Origin: Treponema sp. OMZ 798
GTDB lineage: Bacteria > Spirochaetota > Spirochaetia > Treponematales > Treponemataceae
DNA length: 64,000 nt
Reading direction: 5' to 3'
Assembly: GCF_024181385.1 (NCBI RefSeq)
Contig: NZ_CP051305.1
Span: 1,116,001-1,180,000 of the forward strand
Shown here: in pieces, positions 52,437-61,412 of the stretch
Numbering within the stretch: position 1 is the stretch's first letter
Layout: each line of letters begins with the position of its first letter
The notes under the pieces: model-generated
Seen by the model: the letters and a program-made list of their open reading frames with translations, nothing else
Database searches by the model: none
What the model was told of the DNA's origin: nothing
Position numbers and translations under genes: made by a program

Positions 52437-53495
52437 TTAATTTTTTATCATTCCTTCAAAATAATTTATTTTCATTGCAGAGCGTACCGAATGGGTTGTA
52501 GCTGCGGCTTTTTCCCTTGCTTTTTTGGTGCCTTCAATCAGGATTTGATAAACCGAAGGGAGGTCTTTTTGAAAGGCTTCCCTTTTTTCTCTGATGGGCC
52601 TAAGTTCTTCCTGCAAAATATTGTTTAAGAATTTTTTTATTTTAACATCTCCGAGGCCGCCTTTTTGGTAATGTTCTTTTACCTCATCCAAGCACGAATA
52701 ATCGCTCCAAAACTCGGGGAAGTGCTCGTTTCGGGCAAAGGCATCAAGATAGGTAAAGACGGGGTTTCCTTCAACCTTTCCGGGATCTTCCACTCGGAGA
52801 TGATTCGGGTCGGTAAACATTCCCATTACCTTCTTTTTTATTTCTTCGTGGCTGTCAGAAATATATATACAGTTACCGAGGGACTTACTCATCTTAGCCT
52901 TTCCGTCCGTTCCGGGAAGCCGTCCGCAAGTCTTGTTCGAGGGCAAAAGCTCCTTAGGCTCTACCAGGGTTTCCCCGTAAAGGGAATTAAAGGAGCGGAC
53001 AATTTCTCGGGTCTGCTCAATCATCGGCATTTGGTCTTCGCCTACGGGAACCGTATTTGCCAAAAAGGCGGTAATATCGGCTGCCTGACTGATAGGGTAG
53101 GTTAAAAAACCTACAGGGATACCTGCATTAAAGCCCCGCATTTTAATCTCATTTTTTACCGTCGGATTCCGCTCAAGGCGGGCAAGGGTTACAAGGTTCA
53201 TATAATAAAAGGTAAGCTCGCAAAGCTCAGGAATTTGAGTCTGCACAAGGATTGTCGATTTTTGAGGATCTATTCCGCAAGCAAGATAGTCCAAGGTAAC
53301 TTCAACAACGCTTGTCCTAACCTTTTCAAGATTATCCGCATTGTCGGTCGTAGCCTGTGCATCCGCAATCATAATATAAATTTCGTCGTATTTACCCGAA
53401 TTTTGCAAGGCAACCCTGTTTTTTAAGGAGCCCACATAGTGTCCTATATGAAGTTTTCCTGTGGGTCTATCCCCGGTCAAAATAATGTCTTTCAT
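52437..53495 (-). CDS. trpS: Tryptophanyl-tRNA synthetase
   Basis: Charges tRNA-Trp. A class I synthetase of 352 residues: TGDRPTGKLHIGHYVGSL contains the HIGH motif, and KAKMSKSLGNCIY contains KMSKS near residue 200. ERNPTVKNEIKMRGF and GEDQMPMIEQTREIVR are family segments. It follows aspS after 10 bases, so the two synthetase genes are co-transcribed. Confidence 0.96.
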   Translation of the reverse strand: MKDIILTGDRPTGKLHIGHYVGSLKNRVALQNSGKYDEIYIMIADAQATTDNADNLEKVRTSVVEVTLDYLACGIDPQKSTILVQTQIPELCELTFYYMNLVTLARLERNPTVKNEIKMRGFNAGIPVGFLTYPISQAADITAFLANTVPVGEDQMPMIEQTREIVRSFNSLYGETLVEPKELLPSNKTCGRLPGTDGKAKMSKSLGNCIYISDSHEEIKKKVMGMFTDPNHLRVEDPGKVEGNPVFTYLDAFARNEHFPEFWSDYSCLDEVKEHYQKGGLGDVKIKKFLNNILQEELRPIREKREAFQKDLPSVYQILIEGTKKAREKAAATTHSVRSAMKINYFEGMIKN

Positions 53496-53505
53496 TAAAA
53501 AGTCC

Positions 53506-55278
53506 TTATCCCTTAATCGCTAAATGCAATTCATCCAGCTGCTTTTGGTCAACTTCGCTTGGGCTGTCGTCCATGGGGCTTACTGCAAAGGAGTTTTTGG
53601 GGAAGGCGATTACTTCTTTTATCGAGGTTTCGCCTGCCATAATCATAACGATGCGGTCAAGACCGGGAGCAATGCCTCCATGGGGCGGGGCTCCGTATTT
53701 AAAGGCTTCGGTTAAAAAGCCGAACTTCTTTTCCGCTTCGCTTTCATCAAAACCGACAATCTTAAAGATACGCTTTTGCAATTCGGGATTATGAATTCTT
53801 ATCGAACCTGAGGCTACCTCATATCCGTTTAAAACGAGGTCGTAAAGGTCGCCTTTTACGGGTTCGGGGTTTTCTTCCATTGTCGGAATATATTTTTCCT
53901 GAGGGGCCGAGAACATGTGATGAGCCGGATCCCACTTGTTTTCTTCCTCGTTCCATTCAAAGAGGGGAAAGTCTACAATCCAGACAAATTTAAACTCGGC
54001 GGGGTTTAAAAGTCCCAAGTCCTTTCCGAGCTTGCTTCTAACGGCACCCAAGGCTGTGCAGGCAATCTTGTATTTGTCCGCTACAAAGAGAATTAAGTCG
54101 CCTTTCTCGGCTCCGAGCTTTGAGCAAATTTCCGCTTCCTTTCCTTCAAAGAATTTTGAAATACCGCCCTCAAGTTTTGAAGCGGATTCCGTTACCTTAA
54201 TCCAAGCCAAACCCTTAGCCTTGTATATTTTGGCGGCGGCTTCAAGCTCTTCAATCTTTTTGCGGCTGTAGGCTTCGGCTTGCCCCTTTACCACCAAGGC
54301 TTTGACGGCTCCGCCTGAAGAAATAGCATCCTTAAAGACTGCAAAGGTTCCGATTTCCGCCATAAAGGCTGCATCCTGCATCTTCATTTCAAAACGCAAA
54401 TCTGGCTTATCGGTTCCGTAAATGTCGATAGCCTCGTCATAGCTTAGCCGCTCGAAGTTTTTAGGAAGGTCTACATTTATGCTCTTTTTAAAAGCATACT
54501 GCATCATGCCCTCGGTCAAGTTTAAAACATCTTCGCGGGAGGCAAAGCTCATCTCAAGGTCAATTTGAGTAAACTCAGGCTGCCTGTCGCCGCGGGCATC
54601 TTCGTCGCGGTAGCAGCGTGCAATCTGAAAATATTTATCGAAGCCCGAAACCATTAAAATCTGCTTATAAATCTGCGGAGATTGAGGCAGGGCATAGAAT
54701 TTTCCCGGGTAAAGACGGGAGGGGACGAGATAGTCGCGTGCTCCTTCCGGTGTGGACTTAATAAAGGTCGGAGTTTCAATTTCCAAAAATTCCTTTGAGG
54801 TTAAAAACTCCCGCACCGCAAAGGCGAATTTGGAGCGCAAAATAATATGCTCCTGCATCGCCTTTGAACGTAAGTCCAAATACCTGTATTTAAGACGCAA
54901 ATCTTCATTTGCGTTTGTTTTTTCGTCAATTTGAAAAGGAAGTACCTCGCTTTTTGAAAGCACTTCAATCTTTAATGCCTTAACTTCGATTTCTCCGGTT
55001 GCCATTTCCCTGTTTATCATAGAATCGGGGCGCAGCCTTACAAGCCCCTCAACGGCTATACAAAATTCCTGTTTGAGGCTTACTGCAAGGGCCTTTAATT
55101 CTTCGCTTGCATCATCGTCTACAACAACTTGGGTCAAACCGTAACGGTCGCGTAAATTTAAAAAAGTAATACCGCCGTGATCCCTTTTTCGGTGAATCCA
55201 GCCGTTTAAAACAACAGTCTTTCCTGCAAAATCCTTATTTAAGCCGCCGCAGGTTACGGTTCTTTGCATTTTTTCCAT
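53506..55278 (-). CDS. aspS: Aspartyl-tRNA synthetase
   Basis: Charges tRNA-Asp (possibly tRNA-Asn as well). A class II synthetase of 590 residues of the bacterial type with the GAD insertion domain at about residues 290-420. Motifs: the anticodon-binding OB fold HRKRDHGGITFLNLRDRYG, motif 2 FQIARCYRDEDARGDRQPEFTQ-type (shown in part: CYRDEDARGDRQPEFTQ) and motif 3 GIAPGLDRIVMI. The start is ATG 55278 or the second Met at 55269; a strong promoter ends only 8 bases before the first, so the mRNA has almost no leader. First gene of aspS-trpS-cheW-degT-nadK. Confidence 0.95.
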   Translation of the reverse strand: MEKMQRTVTCGGLNKDFAGKTVVLNGWIHRKRDHGGITFLNLRDRYGLTQVVVDDDASEELKALAVSLKQEFCIAVEGLVRLRPDSMINREMATGEIEVKALKIEVLSKSEVLPFQIDEKTNANEDLRLKYRYLDLRSKAMQEHIILRSKFAFAVREFLTSKEFLEIETPTFIKSTPEGARDYLVPSRLYPGKFYALPQSPQIYKQILMVSGFDKYFQIARCYRDEDARGDRQPEFTQIDLEMSFASREDVLNLTEGMMQYAFKKSINVDLPKNFERLSYDEAIDIYGTDKPDLRFEMKMQDAAFMAEIGTFAVFKDAISSGGAVKALVVKGQAEAYSRKKIEELEAAAKIYKAKGLAWIKVTESASKLEGGISKFFEGKEAEICSKLGAEKGDLILFVADKYKIACTALGAVRSKLGKDLGLLNPAEFKFVWIVDFPLFEWNEEENKWDPAHHMFSAPQEKYIPTMEENPEPVKGDLYDLVLNGYEVASGSIRIHNPELQKRIFKIVGFDESEAEKKFGFLTEAFKYGAPPHGGIAPGLDRIVMIMAGETSIKEVIAFPKNSFAVSPMDDSPSEVDQKQLDELHLAIKG

Positions 55279-55286
55279 AATTGAGT

Positions 55287-55315
55287 ATTATAGTAAAAAT
55301 ACAAAAGCTATGCAA
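55287..55315 (-). promoter_or_regulatory. Predicted promoter of aspS
   Basis: Minus strand: TTGCAT (55310-55315), 17-base spacer, TATAAT (55287-55292). Only 8 bases separate the -10 box from the first ATG of aspS and no RBS is visible, which points to a leaderless or very short-leader mRNA. Confidence 0.7.
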
Positions 55316-55429
55316 TAGGGAGAAAATTATAACTTTAGTATAAATTATAAGAGGTCTTGTAAAAGCTTCTTGTTTAGTTTATTATGGGAAAACCGATGTT
55401 AGCTTCATTGGACCTTTAAGGAGACGTTT

Positions 55430-55933
55430 ATGAGTAAGCTGATGATCCTATTTATTATCTTAAACCTGATATTTTATATTTTTATAATTTTTTTTCACAT
55501 TTTACCCTTATTTAATTTGGGAAAACCGATAAATAAATCAAAAAAATATTTTGGAAAAAAGATAATTTCGTTTAAAAAAAAGAAAATTATGAATAAACAA
55601 AATATTTCCCTTTCGCTTTTTACCATACCTATAATGTATATTTGTTTTACGGTACAGGATAATATGCTCATCAAAATTATAGGTTTTGCCCTTCAATCAT
55701 TGATTTTACTCTTTGTAGTATATAAGTACTCTAACTCGGCCGGTGTTTACGAAAACGGGCTTATTTACGGGGATTTTTTAACATGGGACAAGATTCATTC
55801 TTGGAAGACTGAAAGTAACGGAAAAATCTCCTTGCTCTTAAAAAACGGCTTTAATATCACTATTGAAGAAGAAATCGATACCGAAGCCTTGTCTAAAATT
55901 TTAGAGGAAAAACTGGGATTTTCCAAAGGGTAG
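55430..55933 (+). CDS. Hypothetical membrane protein, DUF5673-like
   Basis: A 167-residue protein with three to four membrane segments: residues about 4-28, 62-76 and 80-97. The C-terminal soluble domain (GVYENGLIYGDFLTWDKIHSW onward) resembles DUF5673 and short PH-like domains, where a Gly-Val-x-x-x-Gly-Ile start and a W-D-x-I-x-x-W/F motif are typical. A TTAAGGAG RBS precedes the ATG. It stands alone and is followed by a strong terminator. The function is unknown. Confidence 0.7.
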   Translation: MSKLMILFIILNLIFYIFIIFFHILPLFNLGKPINKSKKYFGKKIISFKKKKIMNKQNISLSLFTIPIMYICFTVQDNMLIKIIGFALQSLILLFVVYKYSNSAGVYENGLIYGDFLTWDKIHSWKTESNGKISLLLKNGFNITIEEEIDTEALSKILEEKLGFSKG

Positions 55934-55956
55934 TTTTGGAAGTATATTTTTAAAGC

Positions 55957-55996
55957 AAGAAGCCAATGTTTTGTATTAAAAACATTGGCTTCTTTG
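55957..55996. terminator. Strong hairpin terminator
   Basis: A 16-bp perfect stem, AAGAAGCCAATGTTTT (55957-55972) with its inverse at 55979-55994, and a 6-base loop. It lies between the DUF5673-like gene and the convergent SIMPL gene. Weak T-run on the plus side only. Confidence 0.8.
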
Positions 55997-56046
55997 AATT
56001 AAGTGAAAGTATAAAAAGTAATATTTTTAAGCTTCCGGAACTAAGA

Positions 56047-56799
56047 CTATTCCAACTCAAAAACAATGCTTATTTCTGCAGAAACTTCAATTTGTCCCAT
56101 GGGCGAAAAATTTCCGTCTGCAGCCTCATCGTAGGCTGCTTCTTTTAAATTATTGGCAATATAGGCTCCTGTATAACCGCGGGGTGACATTCCTGACGGA
56201 TTTTCGCTTATGCTTATTATCTTTCCTAAAGAAAGAGGTTTTCCTCCATTGGGAGCTGCCTTACAAAGGAGGATGGCTTTTTCTTCGGCGGCTTTTACTG
56301 CCGTAACTCTTGCCTCGTCCATAAGCTTTTTCATGTCGGCAACAGAAAAACCTACATTGTAAATTCTATCTACGCCCGTATTTAAAAGATCCGTTAAAAA
56401 AACTTCGTAATCTTCAATCTTTGTAAGAAGGACTGCTATATTTTGGACAACCTCATAGCCGTCAAAGTCCTGATAACCGTTATCTCTGTATCTGTATCTG
56501 GGGTTAATATTTACGCGTTCAATGCTGATATTTTTCTGCTCAATTTTATACTTTTCAAAAAGCTCTTTTAATTTTAAAATAGCATCATCGTTTTTATTTT
56601 TTGCTTCAGATAAGTCCTTATCCTTTGAAAAAACCGAAAAAGAAATCGAAACCTGATCGGGGGATTTTAAAATTGCAGAACGCCCTGTAACGCTTATAAA
56701 ACGATTTTCGTTTACTGCAGGACTACATGCATTAAACAAAACAAAACTTATACATAAAACGGCAATAAGTTTTATGCCCTTAATGATAGAATCTTTCAT
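56047..56799 (-). CDS. SIMPL-domain (DUF541) lipoprotein
   Basis: About 250 residues from ATG 56799, which has a GGAGG RBS (minus strand, about 56806-56810). The longer frame to 56868 adds an unlikely segment and is rejected. The signal peptide ends in SFVLFNACSP, with a lipidation Cys at residue 25. The mature part is a SIMPL domain: VTGRSAILKSPDQVSISFSV, NISIERVNINPRYRY and VAEEK-like ARVTAVKAAEEKAILL, then GQIEVSAEISIVFEL at the end. Such proteins are envelope-located, with unclear function. Confidence 0.82.
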   Translation of the reverse strand: MKDSIIKGIKLIAVLCISFVLFNACSPAVNENRFISVTGRSAILKSPDQVSISFSVFSKDKDLSEAKNKNDDAILKLKELFEKYKIEQKNISIERVNINPRYRYRDNGYQDFDGYEVVQNIAVLLTKIEDYEVFLTDLLNTGVDRIYNVGFSVADMKKLMDEARVTAVKAAEEKAILLCKAAPNGGKPLSLGKIISISENPSGMSPRGYTGAYIANNLKEAAYDEAADGNFSPMGQIEVSAEISIVFELE

Positions 56800-56939
56800 A
56801 AAGCCTCCAAATTGCGCACTTGCAAAAAGGTAAAAAAGTTCTTTGTAAGTGTACAGTAAAAACAACAAAATTTTGACCGATAAAGTTACGATTTTTTATT
56901 TTTAGTCTTTAAAAATCAATAAAACTATGCTATCATTTA

Positions 56940-57118
56940 AATAGGAAAAAGTTTTTATGGAGTTATAATAAACAGCTAGGTAGGAATTCTACCTCGCTGT
57001 TTATTTTCGAGTTTGCCTTTCAGGCAAACATCGTTATATTGTATGCGGTTTGAGAACAAACCGCTTGAAAAAACTTTTTGTAAGGATTTGATAATCCTTA
57101 CAAAAAGTTTTTATGGAG
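56940..57118 (+). repeat. Hairpin-array element upstream of glgA
   Basis: Starts with AAAAAGTTTTTATGGAG (56946-56962), which is repeated exactly at 57102-57118. Hairpins: two-tier AATAAACAG/CTGTTTATT (about 56967-57004) with inner GGTAG/CTACC; GTTTGCCT/AGGCAAAC (57012-57030); GCGGTTTG/CAAACCGC; and a 20-bp perfect stem of AAAAACTTTTTGTAAGGATT (about 57071-57090) with its inverse ending at 57112. The glgA RBS GGAGG follows directly. Same order of modules as 28608-28738, plus the GTTTGCC hairpin. Confidence 0.8.
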
Positions 57119-57124
57119 GAACTT

Positions 57125-58600
57125 ATGAAAATAATGATGGTTACAAGCGAGCTTGTTCCATTTGCAAAGGTAGGAGGACTGGCTGATGCCGTTACAGCCT
57201 TATCAATAGCTCTTGCAAAAAAGGGACATGATGTCAGAATAGTAATGCCGCGTTATTATAAGATTGATCGAAAAAACTTAAAACAAATTCCGGGAGCAAT
57301 GGCTGTTCATTTAGGCCCTTATGAACATTGGGTAGGAGTTTATGAGTCACACCTGCCTTCTCCAAAGGTAAAGGTTTATTTTATAGACCATGAACAAGCC
57401 TTCGGCAGGGATGGTGTTTACGGTTCTTCTTTTGAGCCGGATTTTTCGGATAATACAAAGAGATTTTCGCTTTTAGCCCATGCAGCTTTTCAAGTTTGCC
57501 GAAAACAGGGATGGATTCCCGACATTGTACATGCCCATGATTGGGCCACAGGCTTAGTACCCGTACTTTTACGCTTTACCGAAAAAAATACCGAATTTAA
57601 AAATACGGCAAGTATTTTTACTATTCATAATATGGGCTATCAGGGTGTTTATTCAAAGCACACCTTCCCCGATACAGGCCTGGATTGGAGTGATTTTTAC
57701 AGTACGGGCTTTGAAGATTGGGATAGAATAAATTTTTTAAAAGCAGCCCTTGTTTCATCGGATATGCTTACCACAGTTTCTCCTACTTATGCGGAAGAAA
57801 TTAAACGCCCCGAATTCGGCTTTAGGATGGACGGTATTTTGCGTTACAGGGAAAAAGAACTGATAGGAATTTTAAACGGGGTAGATACCTCAATCTGGAA
57901 TCCGTCAAAAGACGAGTATATTCCTTATCGATATAATTCTAAGACTCTTGAAGAAAAAGAAAAAAATAAGGCTGTGTTACAGGAAAGACTAGGACTTGAA
58001 ATTGACCCTTCTATTCCGGTTTTTGGAATGATAAGCCGATTGGTTGATCAAAAAGGAATTTCCGAGCTTTTCGGCCCGATGTACGGCTCGGCCTTTAAGA
58101 TATGTTCCGATATAAAACTGCAAATGATTGTATTAGGAGCAGGAGAATCTTGGTGCGAGAAGGAGCTTAATTTTCTTTCCCAAAGGTTGCCTAATTTTAG
58201 AGCTTATATAGGTTATAATGAAGAATTAAGCCATCTGATTGAAGCCGGAAGCGATTTTTTCTTAATGCCTTCACGATATGAACCATGCGGCTTAAACCAA
58301 ATGTATTCTCTTATTTACGGAACCTTGCCTATTGTCCGAAAAACAGGAGGGCTTGCAGACACTGTAGAAAACTATAATGAAGAAACGGGAGAGGGGACAG
58401 GTTTTGTTCTTGAATACTTGAGCCCGCAAAGCATCTATGATACGGTCGGCTGGGCAACTTATGCATGGTATAATAAAAAAGATCATATAAAAAAGATGAG
58501 AACCAAGGCCATGGGTAAAAAGTTCGGATGGACCATAGCTGCGGAAAAATATCTAAAAGTATATGCTGATGCTATTGAAAAAAAAGCTTCCATGCTATAG
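57125..58600 (+). CDS. glgA: Glycogen synthase (ADP-glucose type)
   Basis: Builds glycogen from ADP-glucose. About 491 residues from ATG 57125; the upstream in-frame ATG at 57113 overlaps the RBS GGAGG. GT-B fold of family GT5: MVTSELVPFAKVGGLADAV contains the KxGGL nucleotide-sugar motif, DIVHAHDWATGLVPVLL follows, and the C-terminal half has MPSRYEPCGLNQMYSLIYGT and RKTGGLADTV. Expression is likely influenced by the hairpin array in its leader. It is followed after 39 bases by a membrane protein gene. Confidence 0.95.
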   Translation: MKIMMVTSELVPFAKVGGLADAVTALSIALAKKGHDVRIVMPRYYKIDRKNLKQIPGAMAVHLGPYEHWVGVYESHLPSPKVKVYFIDHEQAFGRDGVYGSSFEPDFSDNTKRFSLLAHAAFQVCRKQGWIPDIVHAHDWATGLVPVLLRFTEKNTEFKNTASIFTIHNMGYQGVYSKHTFPDTGLDWSDFYSTGFEDWDRINFLKAALVSSDMLTTVSPTYAEEIKRPEFGFRMDGILRYREKELIGILNGVDTSIWNPSKDEYIPYRYNSKTLEEKEKNKAVLQERLGLEIDPSIPVFGMISRLVDQKGISELFGPMYGSAFKICSDIKLQMIVLGAGESWCEKELNFLSQRLPNFRAYIGYNEELSHLIEAGSDFFLMPSRYEPCGLNQMYSLIYGTLPIVRKTGGLADTVENYNEETGEGTGFVLEYLSPQSIYDTVGWATYAWYNKKDHIKKMRTKAMGKKFGWTIAAEKYLKVYADAIEKKASML

Positions 58601-58639
58601 ACTAAAGAAAAAAGGAGGAGGTTTTAAAACCTTATTTCT

Positions 58640-59161
58640 ATGATAAAATATGTAACTTCATTTTTTAAAGCCATTAACGCAAATGCTCATCCGGGTGATA
58701 TAGCCCACGCTGCGGCCCTAGGTCTTTTTTTGGCAATATTGCCTAAAAATAATCTAACATTTACATTCTTGTTTTTTTTATCTATTTTTATCCGCATAAA
58801 TAAAGGTGCATTTTTTTTATCCTTTATTTTGTTCGGATTTATAACTCCTTTTATGGATGTGCTGATAAATAATATAGGATTTTGGGTAGTGCAGCTGCCT
58901 TTTTTACACCCCATATTTTTAATCCTGGAAAACATTCCCTTTGTAGCTCTTTTTAAGCTTTCAAATACAATGGTTTTAGGCGGTATAGTTTGGGGACTTA
59001 TACTGTATACCCCTGTATACATCTTAACAAGAATTATAACTGCTAAATATCGAAAATATATGCAGCCGGCTGTAGGAAATGCAAAGGGGGTAGGTATTTT
59101 AGGTAAGATACCTATTCTTCGTCATTTAACAAAAATATCTGATATAAAGGACAATTTCTAG
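58640..59161 (+). CDS. TIGR03546/DUF2062-like membrane protein
   Basis: A 173-residue inner membrane protein with four to five membrane segments. The N-terminal NANAHPGDIAHAAALGLFLAI is the diagnostic DUF2062/TIGR03546 segment. These proteins occur next to TIGR03545 proteins in spirochaetes and some proteobacteria, and here the TIGR03545 gene begins one base later, so the two probably work together. The function is unknown; a role in envelope lipid or protein transport is conjecture. Confidence 0.85.
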   Translation: MIKYVTSFFKAINANAHPGDIAHAAALGLFLAILPKNNLTFTFLFFLSIFIRINKGAFFLSFILFGFITPFMDVLINNIGFWVVQLPFLHPIFLILENIPFVALFKLSNTMVLGGIVWGLILYTPVYILTRIITAKYRKYMQPAVGNAKGVGILGKIPILRHLTKISDIKDNF

Positions 59162-59162
59162 T

Positions 59163-61412
59163 ATGGAAGATAAAAATAAAGAATCATTGCAAAAAGATGA
59201 ACTAAAATCCGCCAAGAAGGCTGCTAAAGAAGCAAAAAAACTTGAAAAGGTAAAAAGACTTTTTAAAAAGCGGTATACAAAAAGATCTCTTAATCGAAAA
59301 ATTTACAAAAAGATTTTTATTCCGGCGGATAAAGATTTTATCCGAGGTTTTATAGTTTCGAGCATAGATGAAAAGACAAACAAAGAGTACTTTGAATTCG
59401 ATAAGACAAAGATTAACGATAAAAATCAACTAAAGCGGATAAACAAAATAGCTTTAGAAATAGGCAGACAAAAGGGAAGGGTGAATATTCCGGCAGTATT
59501 GGCTGCCCTGGCTTGTGTTTTTGCCGTTCTATTCTTTGTATATATTTTTAGAAATGCGTTGGCAAAAAAAATAGTTGTAGGAGCTTCCGAAGCAGCCTTC
59601 GGTGCAAAATGCGAGGTTAGCCTTGTAGACTTCGATTTATTTAAAACACGATTTAGAATTCAAGGATATAAGGTTGCAAACAAAAATCAGCCTATGCGTA
59701 ATTTATTCGAGATTAAAAATATAGACTTTTATTTTAATCTTTTGGAATTAAGCCGCGGAAAATTTGTTGCAGAAAATATGGCTATAGAAGGTTTTACATG
59801 GAATACGGCACGGAAAACCTCAGGAGCCTTACCGCCTAAAAAACAAAAACCTGTCGATCCCAATAAAAAACCTAATCCCATTACCGAACTTATAAATGAT
59901 GAAGTTAAAAAGGTACAATCGCAAATATCGGTAGACAGCGGTTTAAAAGCCGTTCAAAACCAAATAGATCCGAGAAAAATTCTTGAACGAGAAAAAGCGG
60001 CCTTTAAAACTCCGGAAATTACAGAGAAAATAATAAACTCCGTAGACCCGATGGCTCAAAAATGGATTAAGACTAAAGATGATGTAGAAAAGCAAGTTGT
60101 AGATACGGTTGAAGCTGTTCAAAAATTAATAGCCATAGATATAAATAAGATTAATGATATAAAACAGCTGCAAGAGTTAATCGAAGTTATTCAAAAAGTG
60201 GTTAAAACAGGACAAGATGATTTTAATTTGGCAAACCGCCTTTTTAACGATGTTCAAAACGACATTAAAGATGTTGACCGTATGGCACGGGATGCAGGTG
60301 CTGCGGTTAAAAACGATATAAACCGCTTAAATAAAATCGCAGGGCAAATAAAGTCCATAAATGTCGACACCGGAAAAAAACTTATTGCTGATCTTATAAA
60401 TACCTTTATTGTAAGAACATTGGGAGTATATTATCCCTATTTTGCACAAGGAATGGACCTTTTACAAAGCTCACAAAAGCGGCCTAAACAAGAAAAAGAG
60501 CTTACATTAGCTCAAAAATCAAGGGCTATGGAACGCCTTCCCGGTAAGACTTTTATATTCGGAAAAGACTCGGTTCCTACTTTCTTGATAAGAAATATTT
60601 CGCTTTCAGGTCATCATCCCGAAAAAGATGTTTTTGCAATCGGAGGAACAGCTAAGGCTATAACCAATGATTACGACAAGCTAGGGTTGCCGCTTACAAT
60701 TAATTTAAATGCATCTCATGGAAAATTAAAAGAAACGGCAGAAGGCATAATCGATTTGCGTTCCTATACCAAAGAGCTTGTAGATACGGGCTTTACGTTT
60801 GAAGGCTTGGACATGGACATACCTTCGCCTGCTGATGCCGTTCCTTCTCTTACAGGTATCTTAAAAACCGGAGGCGGTGTAAAGGTATCGAAAAATAAGG
60901 ATGTGGTTATCGATGCAAATATGGAAATAATGAAAAGCGTTCTTACCGTTCAAAAGTTTGAACCTGCCTTTGTCTTTGAAATATACCAAAATGTTTTATC
61001 GGATATTAAAAAGATTAATGTAAAAACACTACTTACAATTAATAAGGGAGAAAGGTTTAAACTTGATGTTGATACAGATGTCGATAATCAGATAGCCGCA
61101 GCCTTAAAAAAAGAATTTGCAAGACAGGTTGAAAAGGTAAAAGCAGAGCTCATAAGGCAGGGACAAAAATGGCTTGATGAACAAAAAGAAATTTACAAAA
61201 AAGAAATCGACACCTTTATGTCTGCAGCTAATAAGGCTAAAAAACTTCTTGATGACGTAAAAAATTACGAAAAAATATTGGAAAAAAAGAAGGCTGAAGC
61301 CGAAAAACGCATAAAAGATATTGCTGCAGGAAAGATAAAAGATGTCCAAAACGAGGTAAAAAAAGAAGCTGAAAATAAGGTAAAAGATATTTTTAAAGGA
61401 TTCGGTTTTTAA
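59163..61412 (+). CDS. TIGR03545 family (AsmA-like) membrane protein
   Basis: A 749-residue protein. A cytoplasmic Lys-rich start is followed by one membrane segment at about 103-128 (VLAALACVFAVLFFVYIF) and a long outside part. The region after the membrane segment (VGASEAAFGAKCEVSLVDFD, FEIKNIDFYFNLLELSRGKF, VAENMAIEGFTWNTAR) resembles AsmA-type beta-rich lipid-transfer proteins. A coiled coil runs at about 240-420 and again at 655-745. Coupled to the TIGR03546 gene (1-base gap) and to the following NFACT gene (TAATG overlap). Confidence 0.85.
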   Translation: MEDKNKESLQKDELKSAKKAAKEAKKLEKVKRLFKKRYTKRSLNRKIYKKIFIPADKDFIRGFIVSSIDEKTNKEYFEFDKTKINDKNQLKRINKIALEIGRQKGRVNIPAVLAALACVFAVLFFVYIFRNALAKKIVVGASEAAFGAKCEVSLVDFDLFKTRFRIQGYKVANKNQPMRNLFEIKNIDFYFNLLELSRGKFVAENMAIEGFTWNTARKTSGALPPKKQKPVDPNKKPNPITELINDEVKKVQSQISVDSGLKAVQNQIDPRKILEREKAAFKTPEITEKIINSVDPMAQKWIKTKDDVEKQVVDTVEAVQKLIAIDINKINDIKQLQELIEVIQKVVKTGQDDFNLANRLFNDVQNDIKDVDRMARDAGAAVKNDINRLNKIAGQIKSINVDTGKKLIADLINTFIVRTLGVYYPYFAQGMDLLQSSQKRPKQEKELTLAQKSRAMERLPGKTFIFGKDSVPTFLIRNISLSGHHPEKDVFAIGGTAKAITNDYDKLGLPLTINLNASHGKLKETAEGIIDLRSYTKELVDTGFTFEGLDMDIPSPADAVPSLTGILKTGGGVKVSKNKDVVIDANMEIMKSVLTVQKFEPAFVFEIYQNVLSDIKKINVKTLLTINKGERFKLDVDTDVDNQIAAALKKEFARQVEKVKAELIRQGQKWLDEQKEIYKKEIDTFMSAANKAKKLLDDVKNYEKILEKKKAEAEKRIKDIAAGKIKDVQNEVKKEAENKVKDIFKGFGF

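Noticed and set aside
56800..56868. N-terminal extension of the SIMPL protein
   Set aside because: ATG 56799 has a good GGAGG and starts a proper lipoprotein signal peptide; the extension would spoil it.
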